Source: JAIVJM01 sp963816985
Lineage (GTDB): Bacteria; Acidobacteriota; Blastocatellia; Pyrinomonadales; Pyrinomonadaceae
Assembly: GCA_963816985.1 (NCBI GenBank)
Contig: CAWFMF010000004.1
Location: forward strand, 496,001 to 560,000
DNA: 64,000 nt
Direction: 5' to 3'
Part shown: positions 7,851 to 16,192 of the stretch, piece by piece
Layout of the letters: the number at the start of each line of letters is the position of its first letter
Numbering within the stretch: position 1 is the stretch's first letter
Position numbers and translations under genes: made by a program
Notes under the pieces: generated by a model
Databases searched by the model: none
Told to the model about the DNA's origin: nothing
The model's input: the letters and a program-made list of their open reading frames with translations, nothing else

Positions 7851-8900
7851 TCTCCTTCTGGCGTCCAGATCGAATTCCGGCAGCTTGGAGTCGTTCTTGA
7901 GGACGAAGATTCCGGAGTCGTCATAGACACGATCCACGTCCACCGACTCCGGCTCCTGAAAGGCAATGCGGATGGAGTAGCGATCCTGCGGGCGCGTCAG
8001 TTCGATTTGCGCGGGCAGTTGGTGGCGGCTTTCTGAGCCGAAGCTCTTCTGGTTGTTGTAAATCACGTCGGTGAAGAGTTGGCCGCGCTCGTTGTAGGTC
8101 TGGACGCGCGCGAGCCGCACCTTCGTGCCGAAGCGGTCGAACCAGAAGCGGCGGAGGACGCGCGCGCGGTTCGGCTCTTGCGGCTCAAGCTCTGTGAGCA
8201 CGTAGTAGCCGCGCACGACTCTCGCGTTCTTCTTCGCGTTGGGGCGCGTGTCCGGCTCCTCTTCGAACGTCTCGGCCTGCGCGTAGATGAGATTCGAGTT
8301 CTCGGTCGTGACCGGCAGCACGAGCAGGGCGTCGGAGAAGTGCTGCGGGCGCAGGCTCGATAATGCGCTGACGGTGGCGCGCTGCATCGCGGCTTCGCGC
8401 TGCTTATCGTTGCCGCGACAGTCGGGGGCCGCGCTGTTGGCCTCAAGTTTCTCGTAAACGGCGCTGTTCGTCCCCGTCACGAAGCGTTTGTACTTCTCGT
8501 CGCCCTGATAGAGCGCGGCCCAGAACTTCTGGCCGTTCGAGCTCATCTCTGCAATCTTGATGCCGAAGGGCGCGTTGATGGCGAGGTAAATCTGGCCGGG
8601 CCTTTGGACGATGATGCTCCCCTCGGTGGTGCGGTACTTGTCTATGACGCCGCACTCGGCGAAGGAGGTGTCGAGGAACTGGATGTCAATCTTGCCGCGC
8701 AGCGAGCGGACGGCGGCGAGGCGGTTGATCTCGGCGAAGAGCGCGGGGGTGTCGGCTTCGGCGAGCGGCGTGAGGATGGGCGCGACCGCGACACGCCGCT
8801 TCGGGCTGATGAGCCCGCAGCCGGTGAGCAACACGGCGACCGCCAACGTCGCCGCGAGGCGCGCGCGCGGCACGTTCAAAGGGTGCTTTGAATTGGACAT
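7848..8900 (-). CDS. Lipoprotein with LolA/LolB-like domain
   Basis: Lipoprotein of 350 residues: the N-terminal hydrophobic stretch ends in Leu-Leu-Thr-Gly-Cys, with Cys28 as the lipidated residue. After a linker, residues from about 65 onward (Val-Arg-Ser-Leu-Arg-Gly-Lys-Ile-Asp) show the strand pattern of LolA/LolB or DUF4292-like proteins. It is the first gene of a leftward set with an ABC permease, ATPase and LolA-fold protein, fitting an outer-membrane acceptor role. A hairpin repeat separates it from the permease, so operon membership is not proven. Confidence 0.72.
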   Translation of the reverse strand: MSNSKHPLNVPRARLAATLAVAVLLTGCGLISPKRRVAVAPILTPLAEADTPALFAEINRLAAVRSLRGKIDIQFLDTSFAECGVIDKYRTTEGSIIVQRPGQIYLAINAPFGIKIAEMSSNGQKFWAALYQGDEKYKRFVTGTNSAVYEKLEANSAAPDCRGNDKQREAAMQRATVSALSSLRPQHFSDALLVLPVTTENSNLIYAQAETFEEEPDTRPNAKKNARVVRGYYVLTELEPQEPNRARVLRRFWFDRFGTKVRLARVQTYNERGQLFTDVIYNNQKSFGSESRHQLPAQIELTRPQDRYSIRIAFQEPESVDVDRVYDDSGIFVLKNDSKLPEFDLDARRR

Positions 8901-9086
8901 CGAAAGAAGAAGCTGCCTCCGCGCAATCCCCGTGGGCTCAAAAATTTAGCGAAAACAATCAAAGGAAGCTAACAAACGCGCTTCGCCCTTGTCAACGCGG
9001 GGCGGGTGCCGGGTGCCGGGCGACGGTTGACGGTGAAAGACGTTTACTTTCCCGTCACCCGTCGCACGCAACCCGGCACCCGCTTT

Positions 9087-9518
9087 TCAGTCGAGCATGA
9101 GCGGCGGCTTGTCGAACTTCGCGCGCAGGCCGTTGATGGCGCGGAAGACTGTGGGGCGGCCCACGAGCTTCGTCTCAAGGTCTCTTTTGCCCGGAAAGTC
9201 CAGCAGCATGATGCCGAGCAGGATGGTCAGAACGCCCGGCCCCGGCACGCCCGGCAGAGTCATTACGACGCCGGAGAAGACCAGCACCAGCCCGAACAAA
9301 TTCTTGGCGACGATGCCGGCCCAGCGCAGCGCCTTGTGCCTGTCAACCAGAAACTCCCGCTCGTGCGACGAGTGGAAATAGTTCGCGGGCAGCTTCACCA
9401 GCACGAACGTCACGATGCCGGTGCTCAGGGCGAAAGTCACCACCGAGATGAGCACCCCGGCCAGCACCTGCCACCACGAAAGACCCCATGACTCCAGATA
9501 TCGCGTCAGCCAATCCAT
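9087..9518 (-). CDS. PGPGW-type small membrane protein
   Basis: Membrane protein of 143 residues with a hydrophobic segment near 18-40 and a second hydrophobic region near 70-105 containing Pro-Gly-Val-Pro-Gly-Pro-Gly, the hallmark of the PGPGW transmembrane family. Function of the family is unknown. The gene stands alone, followed downstream by about 185 bases of spacer and preceded by a hairpin repeat. Start ATG is the only reasonable one before the first helix. Confidence 0.8.
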   Translation of the reverse strand: MDWLTRYLESWGLSWWQVLAGVLISVVTFALSTGIVTFVLVKLPANYFHSSHEREFLVDRHKALRWAGIVAKNLFGLVLVFSGVVMTLPGVPGPGVLTILLGIMLLDFPGKRDLETKLVGRPTVFRAINGLRAKFDKPPLMLD

Positions 9519-9526
9519 GAGAATTC

Positions 9527-9598
9527 AGTAATCAGTTTTCAGTCTTCAGTTTTCAGTTAAGCCAAGAACTGAAAACTGAAAACTGAAAACTGATTACT
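9527..9598. repeat. Heptamer-unit inverted repeat 3
   Basis: Arms 9527-9558 and 9567-9598 pair over 32 bp with one mismatch. Unit is TTTTCAG repeated. The same arm family occurs at 15786-15861 and inside 21370-21522. Confidence 0.9.
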
Positions 9599-10175
9599 CT
9601 TTAATCTCCTCTCGCGCGCGGACGAGCGCGGCTATCGTCTCGGCGACGACTTCGCGGCTCACGCCTTCGAGTCCGAAGTCTCGCGCCTCCGCGCCTTCCC
9701 AGAATTCGTCGAGGCCGCGCGCGCCCGCGCGCTCGAACATCAGGGCCTGCGCCAGAAGGTCTATGATGTCCGCCGCCTTCACGAGCCGCGCTTCGAGGCT
9801 CGCGCGCTCCTCGTAGTCCTCGTGCAGCTCGCTGTAGCGCGCGCCGTGCCTCTCGCCCAAGTCCCGCGTCATGTCGTCGAAGGCGGCGCGCTCGGCGCGC
9901 TTGCGAACATCCTTGCCGTAGTAGTCGGCGACCGTGCGCGGCATATCGCCCGTCCGCGCCTCGGCCACGTCGTGCAGGAGCGCGAGCCGCAGCACGCGCT
10001 CTGCGTCCACCTCGACGCCGCGCGCCGCGGCCTCGTCCGCCAAAAGCATCGCCGCCAGCGCCACGCCGAAAGAGTGTGCCGCCACCGACTCCGCTCCCGG
10101 CGGCAGTCCACGCAAGACCCACCCCGTGCGGTCGAGCCGCTTGAGCCGCTGAAGTTCTAAAAGGACGCTAAGCAT
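9594..10175 (-). CDS. HD-domain nucleotidase, YfbR/HDDC2-like
   Basis: Metal-dependent phosphohydrolase of about 193 residues related to 5'-deoxynucleotidases, which remove phosphate from deoxynucleoside monophosphates in the cytoplasm. The metal ligands are visible as His34, His68-Asp69 and Glu72 in the pattern His...Leu-Leu-His-Asp-Val-Ala-Glu, and a later conserved Asp follows in Val-Lys-Ala-Ala-Asp. The ATG at 10175 is chosen; the open frame extends to a TTG at 10193 that lies within hairpin repeat 4. The stop codon lies in the right arm of repeat 3. Confidence 0.85.
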   Translation of the reverse strand: MLSVLLELQRLKRLDRTGWVLRGLPPGAESVAAHSFGVALAAMLLADEAAARGVEVDAERVLRLALLHDVAEARTGDMPRTVADYYGKDVRKRAERAAFDDMTRDLGERHGARYSELHEDYEERASLEARLVKAADIIDLLAQALMFERAGARGLDEFWEGAEARDFGLEGVSREVVAETIAALVRAREEIKE

Positions 10176-10182
10176 AAAAGAC

Positions 10183-10260
10183 GTGAACCGCAAACCGTGA
10201 CAAGTGACAAGAGGAAGACAGATTTTCTCCTGTCACCTGTCACGGTTTACCTGTCACGGG
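10183..10260. repeat. Heptamer-unit inverted repeat 4
   Basis: Imperfect inverted repeat of CCGTGAC/AGGTGAC units, the same family as 7764-7850. Its right arm supplies the TGA stop codon of the FAD-linked oxidase at 10254-10256. Confidence 0.75.
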
Positions 10261-11686
10261 CTAAACATCTTCCCCGGATTGAGGATGCCGTTCGGGTCGA
10301 GCGCGCGTTTGATGCGGCGCATGGTTTCGACCGTCGAGTGGTCGAGCGCCATTTCGAGGTACGGCGCTTTGACGTAGCCGATGCCGTGCTCGCCGCTGAT
10401 CGTGCCGCCGAGTTCGACCGAGGCGGCGAAGGTGTCGTGGACGGCGGCGCGCGCGCGGCGGACGGCCTCCGCGTCCGCGCGGTCGCACATGAAGTTGACG
10501 TGGATGTTGCCGTCGCCGAGGTGTCCGAAGTTGACGACGAAGGTCTCGTGCCTTTTGCCTATCTCCTCGACGCGCTCGATGAGTTCCGGCACTCGCGAGC
10601 GCGGCACGACGACATCTTCGTTGAACTTGAGCGTCCCGTACTTCTTAATCGCGGGCGACAGAGCGCGGCGCACGTCCCACAGGCGGTCTTCATCCTCGCG
10701 CGTCAACGAGCGCAGAACGTCGTAGCCGCCCGACTCCTTCATCACATCTTCGACGACGCGCGAAGTGCGCTCGACCTCTTCCGCCGAGCCGTCCACCGAG
10801 ACGAGCAGGAGCGCGCCCGCTTCCGCGTCAATGCCGAAGGCGAACTCGGCCTCGACGGCGCGGATGGCGCTGCGGTCTAAGACCTCGATGGCGACGGGCG
10901 TGACGCGGGCGCGCGTGAAGGCCGCCGGGCAGGCGCACGCCGCCGTCATCGTGCGGAAGGTCGCGCGCACCGTCCGCGTCGCTTCGGGCAGAGGCAAGAG
11001 GCGCAGTGTCGCCTCCGTGATGATGCCGAGCATCCCTTCGGAGCCGCACATCAAGCCCGTCAAATCGAAGCCGACGACGTTCTTGCTCGTCCGCCCGCCG
11101 GTGCGCATTATCTCGCCGGTCGGCAGAGACGACTTCGAGTCCGAGGACGTAGTGCTTCGTCACGCCGTACTTGGCGGAGCGGATGCCGCCCGCGTTCTCC
11201 GCGATGTTGCCGCCGATGAAAGAGTTCTTGTACGAGGCCGGGTCGGGCGGGTAGAAGAGCCCCTGCGATTCGACCGCCTGTTGCAACGCGTAGGTCGTCA
11301 CCCCCGGCTCGGTCACGGCGTAGAGGTTCTCGGCGTTGACCTCAAGCACGCGGTTCATGCGGTCAGTCCCGATGACGATGCCGCCCTCCACGGGAACCGC
11401 GCCGCCCGTGTAGCCGACGCCGCCGCCGCGCGCCGTGACCGGAAAGCGACGCTCGTTCGCCAGCCGCATAATCTCCGAAACTTCGCGCGCCGAGCCCGGC
11501 AGCACGACCGCCTCCGGCGGAAACTTTTCCTTGAGCGCGTCCGCCGCGTAAGGCTCGACCTTCTCTTCGTCAACGAGCACGTTCTCCGCGCCCACGTACG
11601 TCGCGTAAACGCGCCAGCACCTCCGGCTCCGAAGCGGCGGTGCGCGCACGCACGCCTCCATCTGCGAAGTGAATCGAACGGCTCAT
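10254..11686 (-). pseudogene. FAD-linked oxidase, GlcD/D-lactate dehydrogenase type, with two frame breaks
   Basis: Flavoprotein oxidising a 2-hydroxy acid such as glycolate or D-lactate. Three reading frames join into one protein of 476 residues if two extra bases are removed, near 11597 (restoring Asp-Val-Val-Gly-Ala-Glu-Asn) and near 11130 (restoring Val-Val-Leu-Pro-Thr-Gly-Glu-Ile-Met). The PCMH-type FAD domain has Ala-Arg-Gly-Gly-Gly-Val-Gly-Tyr-Thr-Gly and Gly-Gly-Asn-Ile-Ala-Glu-Asn-Ala-Gly-Gly; the C-terminal domain ends Gly-Glu-His-Gly-Ile-Gly and Asn-Pro-Gly-Lys-Met-Phe. The start is the ATG at 11686. All conserved motifs survive, so sequencing indels are as likely as real inactivation. 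Confidence 0.82.
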
Positions 11687-11768
11687 TTTTCTGCGGCGTT
11701 GCTCCTTGCGCTTACTTTATCGCGCCACACGCCAACTCATCAACACAGGAAGATTGTGTAAGCAGTAG

Positions 11769-11851
11769 AAAAAGCCGTCAACCGTCAATCGTCAATCGTG
11801 AATAGTTAAGACCAGCTCTTACTATTCACGATTGACGATTGACGGCTTTTT
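11769..11851. repeat. Heptamer-unit inverted repeat 5
   Basis: Left arm 11769-11806 and right arm 11821-11851 pair throughout, except that the left arm has one extra 7-bp unit (GTCAACC/GTCAATC type). The arms are flanked by A- and T-runs, so the structure could act as a terminator in both directions. Confidence 0.9.
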
Positions 11852-11871
11852 GGCTTCGTCGTTTGTCTTAC

Positions 11872-12647
11872 TTACTGGTTAATGCCGGCGGATTCGTTGA
11901 GCGTGAGGTTGAAGGTCGTGCCCTTCTCCAGACGGAGGTTGCCGCCGTTGAGCGAGAGCGTGGAGCCGCCTTCGGCAGAGGCGCTGGCCGACTGCGAGAC
12001 GCGGACGCGACCCAGTGTGTCGCCGACGCCGCGCGTCGTGTTGCTGACCGTCTCGGTCGTACCGCTGACCACGTCGCCCGCCGCGCGCGTCACGCCGCCG
12101 ACCGTGTTGCCGACCGCGTTGGTCGCGCCGCCGAGCAGACCGCCGCCCGAAGAGTTCCGCCGCCACTCTGCGCGCGAGTCGAAGTGTTGCTGCTCGCGGC
12201 AGCGCCGAACTCTTCGTCGCCCACGCGGCCCCGCGCCCCGGCCTGCGTGATGGAGTTAATCGTGACCGAAAGGGGCGCGGAGAGCGAGCCGCTTTCGAGC
12301 CGGTCGAAGAGGAGCGTGACGGAAGACTCGGCGCTGCCCTTCGCCCTGCGGCTCACGTCCGAGACGCGGCCCAAGAGGTGCGCGCCCTTCTTCACTAAGG
12401 TCTCGCCGTTCGACTTGATGGCCTCCGTCGTCTTCAAGACCACTCGGTCGCCGACGCGCGCCTTGCTCACGTCGAGCGTGTCCTGGAGTTGCGCGTTGAG
12501 GCGCGTGCCCGAAGCGATGTCCAGACGCCTGCCGTCCTGTGTGACCGAGGTCGCGCTCTCGGCCCCGGCGCGCGCGCGTGGGTTCTGAGCCTGCGCGGTC
12601 GCGGCGACCGTCAAAAGCAAAAGCGCGATGAAAACTTTCTGACGCAT
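11872..12647 (-). pseudogene. Secreted protein of unknown function, one frame break
   Basis: Signal peptide (Met-Arg-Gln-Lys-Val-Phe then a hydrophobic run ending Ala-Gln-Ala-Gln) followed by a region with the pattern of outer-surface beta proteins: Gly-Thr-Arg-Leu-Asn-Ala-Gln-Leu, Val-Gly-Asp-Arg-Val-Val-Leu-Lys, Gly-Arg-Val-Ser-Asp-Val. The frame breaks near 12150 (one base missing or two extra); restoring it gives 258 residues whose C-terminal part is a Gly/Thr/Asn-rich repeat ending in Asn-Leu-Arg-Leu-Glu-Lys-Gly-Thr. Start ATG 12647 has a strong GGAGGG ribosome site. Specific role unknown; the N-terminal part resembles domains that buffer gene products in acidobacterial secreted proteins, but I do not recognise a named family. 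Confidence 0.65.
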
Positions 12648-12955
12648 AAACCCTCCTTCGGATTTGCGGCGCACTCTGTCGGGCGTGGCGCTCATTTGAA
12701 TCTGCGACCCCGCCCCCGGCGCAAACCGTGTCCACGCATTCCGCGTGCGAACTGCGACTTGAGTCGGGGGCGGGTTCTTAACTCTTGAGATGACGAGAAG
12801 GGTAAAGCGGGGTAGCACGGAGTTAATTGTGATTCGATTACATTCCTCAGACAGTAGAAAGCCCCGGCAGGACGCGACAACGAACGCGGTGAGAAACATC
12901 GCGTTCGTTTTCGTCGCCCCGCCGGGGCTTCGTGCCAAAGTTTTTCGGCGCGCTC
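12648..12955. other. Intergenic stretch, nothing recognised
   Basis: About 308 bases between the secreted protein and the metallothionein-like gene. No convincing reading frame, repeat or promoter consensus was seen; it must carry the promoter of the leftward secreted-protein gene. Confidence 0.4.
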
Positions 12956-13111
12956 TTAGCCGCAGTCAGGGTGATGGCAGGTGCAGCCGATCTCCATCAT
13001 GTGAACCTTGTGCGCATCTTCGCACTCCTCGCTGCAATACTTGCTGTCCTTCGCCGGGGGACACCCGCAGGTGTCACGGGCACACGTGTTCGCGTTCTTG
13101 TCATCAGCCAT
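12956..13111 (-). CDS. Metallothionein-like small cysteine protein
   Basis: A 51-residue protein with eight cysteines (10, 15, 17, 26, 30, 43, 45, 50) and four histidines (34, 37, 46, 47). The CysGlyCys pair, the Tyr-Cys-Ser-Glu-Glu-Cys segment and the C-terminal Cys-Thr-Cys-His-His-Pro-Asp-Cys-Gly match the bacterial SmtA/BmtA metallothionein pattern, which binds Zn, Cd or Cu in a Cys/His cluster in the cytoplasm. It has one cysteine fewer than the nine of the classical SmtA protein, with extra His that may replace it. An AGGAGG ribosome site lies 8-13 bases before the ATG. No SmtB/ArsR regulator gene is adjacent. Confidence 0.87.
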   Translation of the reverse strand: MADDKNANTCARDTCGCPPAKDSKYCSEECEDAHKVHMMEIGCTCHHPDCG

Positions 13112-13211
13112 TTCTCGTGAACCTCCTCGTGTCAACTTGTCTGCCGGTCGGGGCTCTGGTGTTCCCTAAGTTTCGACCCGTCGCCCCGCTCAGGTCAAGC
13201 CGGGAAAAGCA

Positions 13212-13290
13212 GGGATGAAGGATGAGGGATGAGGGATGAAGAAAAAGCCGTCCCGTTTTTCTTCATCCCTCATCCCTCATCCTTCATCCC
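13212..13290. repeat. Heptamer-unit inverted repeat 6
   Basis: Perfect 35-bp arms, 13212-13246 and 13256-13290, with a 9-base loop. Units are GATGAAG and GATGAGG. A short single-arm fragment of this family is also seen near 41286-41300. Confidence 0.95.
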
Positions 13291-13296
13291 TTCTCT

Positions 13297-13989
13297 TCAC
13301 GGTGCGGGTTGGAGGACGATGCGGACGCGCTCTTTGCCGACCTGAATTTCGAGGGGGTTGCCGAGTTGGATGGGGATGGTCTTGCCGTTGACGTTGATTT
13401 CGAGCGGGGGCGTGGCGGCCATCGGCGTTTCGGTCGTGGGGGTCGTGCCCGGAGTCGCGGCAGGTGTGGCGGCGTCGGCGCTCGTCGGGAGGCTCGTCTC
13501 TGTTGGTGACGGAGCGCCGGGGCTCGGCTTCGCCACGTCGCCGGTGCGCGTGAGCATCGTGGTGGCGACGACGCGCCACGTCGCGGGCGTGCAGGTCAGT
13601 CGCAGTCCCGGCGTGTCCACCTCGACCTGCTCGTTGGGCGCGAAGGCTTCGAGCTTCCACAAGCCTTCGCCGCAGCGCACGCCCTCCGAGTCGTAGAAGG
13701 TCGCCCAGCCGGAGACGTATGTGAGGAAGAACTGGCTGCGGTTCTCAAGGACGAGGCGCGTGTTGCGCACGGGCGCTTCGGGCGTGCCCGAAAGAGACTG
13801 CGTGCGGAGGCGACCGTGGAGGGCTTCGCGGCCCGCCACGTCGAAGGCCACGGCCACCTGCGCGAGCGGCACGCGCGCCTCGCTCTGCCGCACGTCGCCC
13901 GTCGCGGCGGTCGTCTCCTGCGCGTTCGCCGTTGGACAGACCGTCGCGGCGAAGATTAAGAGGCACGTGCCGATGATTGCTGCTTTCAC
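13297..13989 (-). CDS. Secreted protein of unknown function with Thr/Pro/Ala linker
   Basis: Protein of 230 residues. A signal peptide ends near residue 24 (Thr-Ala-Asn-Ala-Gln). Residues about 75-150 form a beta-rich domain (Val-Leu-Glu-Asn-Arg-Ser-Gln-Phe-Phe-Leu-Thr-Tyr-Val-Ser-Gly-Trp-Ala-Thr-Phe-Tyr) that looks like an immunoglobulin-type fold with two cysteines that could pair. A 45-residue Pro/Thr/Ala linker follows, and the C-terminus is a short strand motif (Val-Arg-Ile-Val-Leu). No family recognised. Confidence 0.65.
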   Translation of the reverse strand: MKAAIIGTCLLIFAATVCPTANAQETTAATGDVRQSEARVPLAQVAVAFDVAGREALHGRLRTQSLSGTPEAPVRNTRLVLENRSQFFLTYVSGWATFYDSEGVRCGEGLWKLEAFAPNEQVEVDTPGLRLTCTPATWRVVATTMLTRTGDVAKPSPGAPSPTETSLPTSADAATPAATPGTTPTTETPMAATPPLEINVNGKTIPIQLGNPLEIQVGKERVRIVLQPAP

Positions 13990-14042
13990 TTTTCCCCTCC
14001 TTCTCAGTTCACGCGCGGGCGTTGATGATGATGAAGGCGCTG

Positions 14043-14489
14043 CTATCTCGCTTCAGCGTCTCTCCCGCCGTAGTCGAGCAGCCCCGTGTGCATCGTCATC
14101 TTCCACTCGTCGCCGACCTTCGAGTAGACCTTACACGCGCGCCCCTTCCAATGGAAGTCCCGTCCGTCGGCGTCGCGCCAGAGCGTGTCCACGTCCACGA
14201 CCGCGAACGCGCCGTCGCCTTCGGCGGTGACGACGATTTTGCGAATCTCCCGCCGGTTGTGGACGAGCGTGTGCGTGTCGAAGAGCGTCTGCCAGTTCCG
14301 GCTCCAACGCTCGTAGTCGTAACGGCCCGCCCAGAAAATCCAACTCTCCGGGTCGTGCGCGTGCTCGTCCGGCGGCCACGGCCAGACCATGTTGGGATGA
14401 AAGACGCTCAACAGGAGCTTCACGTCCTGCGTATCCCAAGCGCGCGTCTCGCGGTTGACGATCTCGGTGATTTGCTCTTCGACGCTCAA
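14043..14489 (-). CDS. NTF2-like (SnoaL/DUF4440-type) protein
   Basis: Small 148-residue protein with the cone-shaped NTF2 fold pattern: an N-terminal helix (Glu-Glu-Gln-Ile-Thr-Glu-Ile-Val), Trp-Asp-Thr-Gln-Asp-Val, Phe-His-Pro-Asn-Met-Val-Trp, and final strands with Lys-Met-Thr-Met-His-Thr-Gly. These proteins bind small ligands or act as isomerases or hydrolases; the substrate cannot be told. No signal peptide, so cytoplasmic. Downstream of the LarA-like gene, 19 bases apart, so probably co-transcribed. Confidence 0.75.
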   Translation of the reverse strand: MSVEEQITEIVNRETRAWDTQDVKLLLSVFHPNMVWPWPPDEHAHDPESWIFWAGRYDYERWSRNWQTLFDTHTLVHNRREIRKIVVTAEGDGAFAVVDVDTLWRDADGRDFHWKGRACKVYSKVGDEWKMTMHTGLLDYGGRDAEAR

Positions 14490-14508
14490 CTATAAGTCCT
14501 CTGCCGAA

Positions 14509-15777
14509 TCAACCTACCGCGACGACCGGCAGCAGCGCCGCGCCGCGAGGCAGGATATAACCACTCTCCGACGAGCCCGCTTCGGCGAGCGCATCTTCGA
14601 CGCTCCGCGCGGGATGAAGGCGCATCCGCCGCACTTCATCTTCGTGGAGCGCGGAGACGAGCCGGACGCGGAACCGCTCGGCCTTCATCAACAAAGACCA
14701 TGCGGTCTGCCCGTTCACCTCGTAAGCTTCGCGCAGGCGCGTTTCGAGCGCGCGCGAGTCGGCGGCCTCGAACCACTTGAGGAAGTCCGGGCGACCGAGC
14801 CCTTCGGCGCACTCGGCGACGAGAATAATCGTGCCGCCTTCGACACAAGCATGAGAGGCCATCTCCAGAGCCTTGTGCGCCTGCACGAGGTTGAGGTCGT
14901 GCGGCGTTCCGCCCGCCGAGACGATGACGACGGCGCGCCTCTCTTCAACGGCGACGGTGTGCTCGTCGGCGTACTCGGCGCAGGCCAGTCGGTGCGCCCT
15001 GCGCCAGTCGCCCGCGTAGGCCCGGACGGCACGGCCTTCATCGTCCACGACCGTGTTGATGAGGAACGAGGGCGCGACCTCCGCCGCGATGCGCTCGCAT
15101 TCCTCGTGGACGGCGTTGCCGTCGAGCCGTCCCACGCCGACGCCCGCGCGGCGTCCCCCGCGCTCGAAGTCGAGCGCGCGCAGGTGCGTCGCCTCGACCG
15201 TCCGCGCCGAGGCGAGCCCCGGACAGACGCTCTTGCGCCCGCCCGTGAAGCCCGCGAAGTAGTGAAAGCCGACCGCGCCCGTGAGGATGACGTGCGAGTG
15301 GTCGAAGAGCGCGCGGTTGAGCTCGATGGGCGTGCCGCTCTCCGTCTCGCCGAGGCGCGAGTGCTGCGCTTCGTCAAACGGGTCGTGGTCGAGCGTCCGC
15401 ACGCGCTGCACGATGAAGGGCGAGAGCAGCTCCGCCTTCTCCTCGCGCGTCACGCGGCGGTGGATGCCGGTGGCGAAGATGATTCGTAAATCGTATGGCG
15501 CGACGCCGAGCTGAATCAGTCGGCGGACGAGGAGGTTGACGACCTGCGCCGAGGCGGTTGCGCGCGTCGCGTCCGAGACGACGATGAGAGCGCTCTCGCC
15601 GGGACTGATGATGTCTTCGAGCAGGGGCGAGTCAACGGGGTCGTCAATCGCCGCGCCCACCTCCGCGTCCGAGAGCGGTCGCCCCACGCCCTCCGCGCCG
15701 CCGAGCACCGCGAACCGCCCATCCTCGAACTCGAAGCCGACCGCCCCGCGCCCGTACCTTAATTCAATGTGCGACAT
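14509..15777 (-). CDS. LarA-family nickel-dependent racemase-like protein
   Basis: 422-residue protein of the lactate racemase LarA superfamily (DUF2088). Recognisable parts are the Ser-Asp-Ala-Thr-Arg-Ala-Thr N-domain motif, Phe-Ala-Thr-Gly-Ile-His-Arg, His-Asp-Pro-Phe, and the Gly-Phe-Thr-Gly-Gly-Arg-Lys-Ser-Val-Cys-Pro-Gly loop that in LarA carries the lysine joined to the pyridinium-thiocarboxylate nickel pincer cofactor. Family members racemise or epimerise hydroxy acids and sugars acids. No larB, larC or larE cofactor-synthesis genes are in this window, so cofactor supply must come from elsewhere. Confidence 0.83.
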   Translation of the reverse strand: MSHIELRYGRGAVGFEFEDGRFAVLGGAEGVGRPLSDAEVGAAIDDPVDSPLLEDIISPGESALIVVSDATRATASAQVVNLLVRRLIQLGVAPYDLRIIFATGIHRRVTREEKAELLSPFIVQRVRTLDHDPFDEAQHSRLGETESGTPIELNRALFDHSHVILTGAVGFHYFAGFTGGRKSVCPGLASARTVEATHLRALDFERGGRRAGVGVGRLDGNAVHEECERIAAEVAPSFLINTVVDDEGRAVRAYAGDWRRAHRLACAEYADEHTVAVEERRAVVIVSAGGTPHDLNLVQAHKALEMASHACVEGGTIILVAECAEGLGRPDFLKWFEAADSRALETRLREAYEVNGQTAWSLLMKAERFRVRLVSALHEDEVRRMRLHPARSVEDALAEAGSSESGYILPRGAALLPVVAVG

Positions 15778-15785
15778 AGATGGGA

Positions 15786-15861
15786 ACAGTTTTCAGTAGA
15801 CAGTTTTCAGTTTTCAGCACAGAGCAGAACTGAAAACTGAAAACTGTCTACTGAAAACTGT
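15786..15861. repeat. Heptamer-unit inverted repeat 7
   Basis: Perfect 32-bp arms, 15786-15817 and 15830-15861, made of TTTTCAG-type units with one AGTAGAC variant. It lies between two leftward genes. Confidence 0.95.
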
Positions 15862-15869
15862 CTTCTCCT

Positions 15870-16112
15870 TCAGACTCCGAAGCGAATCAACTCGCGCTCG
15901 ATGACGTTGAGCGAGGCGAAGTCGGTCTTTCCGGCGGCGCGCGTGTCGGCGAGCCAGCGGCGCAGTTGCCGCGCCTCGTCCAGCGTCTGGATGCGGCACG
16001 CGCCCGTCAGCGCGAGCGTCACCAGAGAGTCCGGCGCGCCGTGCGTCACCAGCGCCGCCTGAAGCGCCGCCTGCTCGCGCAGGTCGAGGACGAGTAGAAG
16101 ACTGATTTCCAT
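15870..16112 (-). CDS. Small helical protein, unknown function
   Basis: About 80 residues: a short hydrophobic start (Glu-Ile-Ser-Leu-Leu-Leu-Val-Leu), then helices with Leu-Arg-Gln-Gln-like pattern and a C-terminus Val-Ile-Glu-Arg-Glu-Leu-Ile-Arg-Phe-Gly-Val. No family recognised. The ATG at 16112 is used; a GTG at 16118 in frame is an alternative. It is bounded on both sides by hairpin repeats, and its codon use matches the neighbours, which supports it as a real gene. Confidence 0.55.
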   Translation of the reverse strand: MEISLLLVLDLREQAALQAALVTHGAPDSLVTLALTGACRIQTLDEARQLRRWLADTRAAGKTDFASLNVIERELIRFGV

Positions 16113-16121
16113 ATTCACTCA

Positions 16122-16192
16122 AGTTCAAGGTTCAAAGTTCAAAGTCAAAGACGAAGGACTTGCCTTCAACTTTGAACCTTGAACTTTGAACT
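16122..16192. repeat. Heptamer-unit inverted repeat 8
   Basis: GTTCAAA/GTTCAAG units, arms 16122-16145 and 16169-16192 with the unit order partly permuted. The right arm overlaps the TAG stop codon of the CDF transporter (16191-16193). Same family as 47205-47317. Confidence 0.85.
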
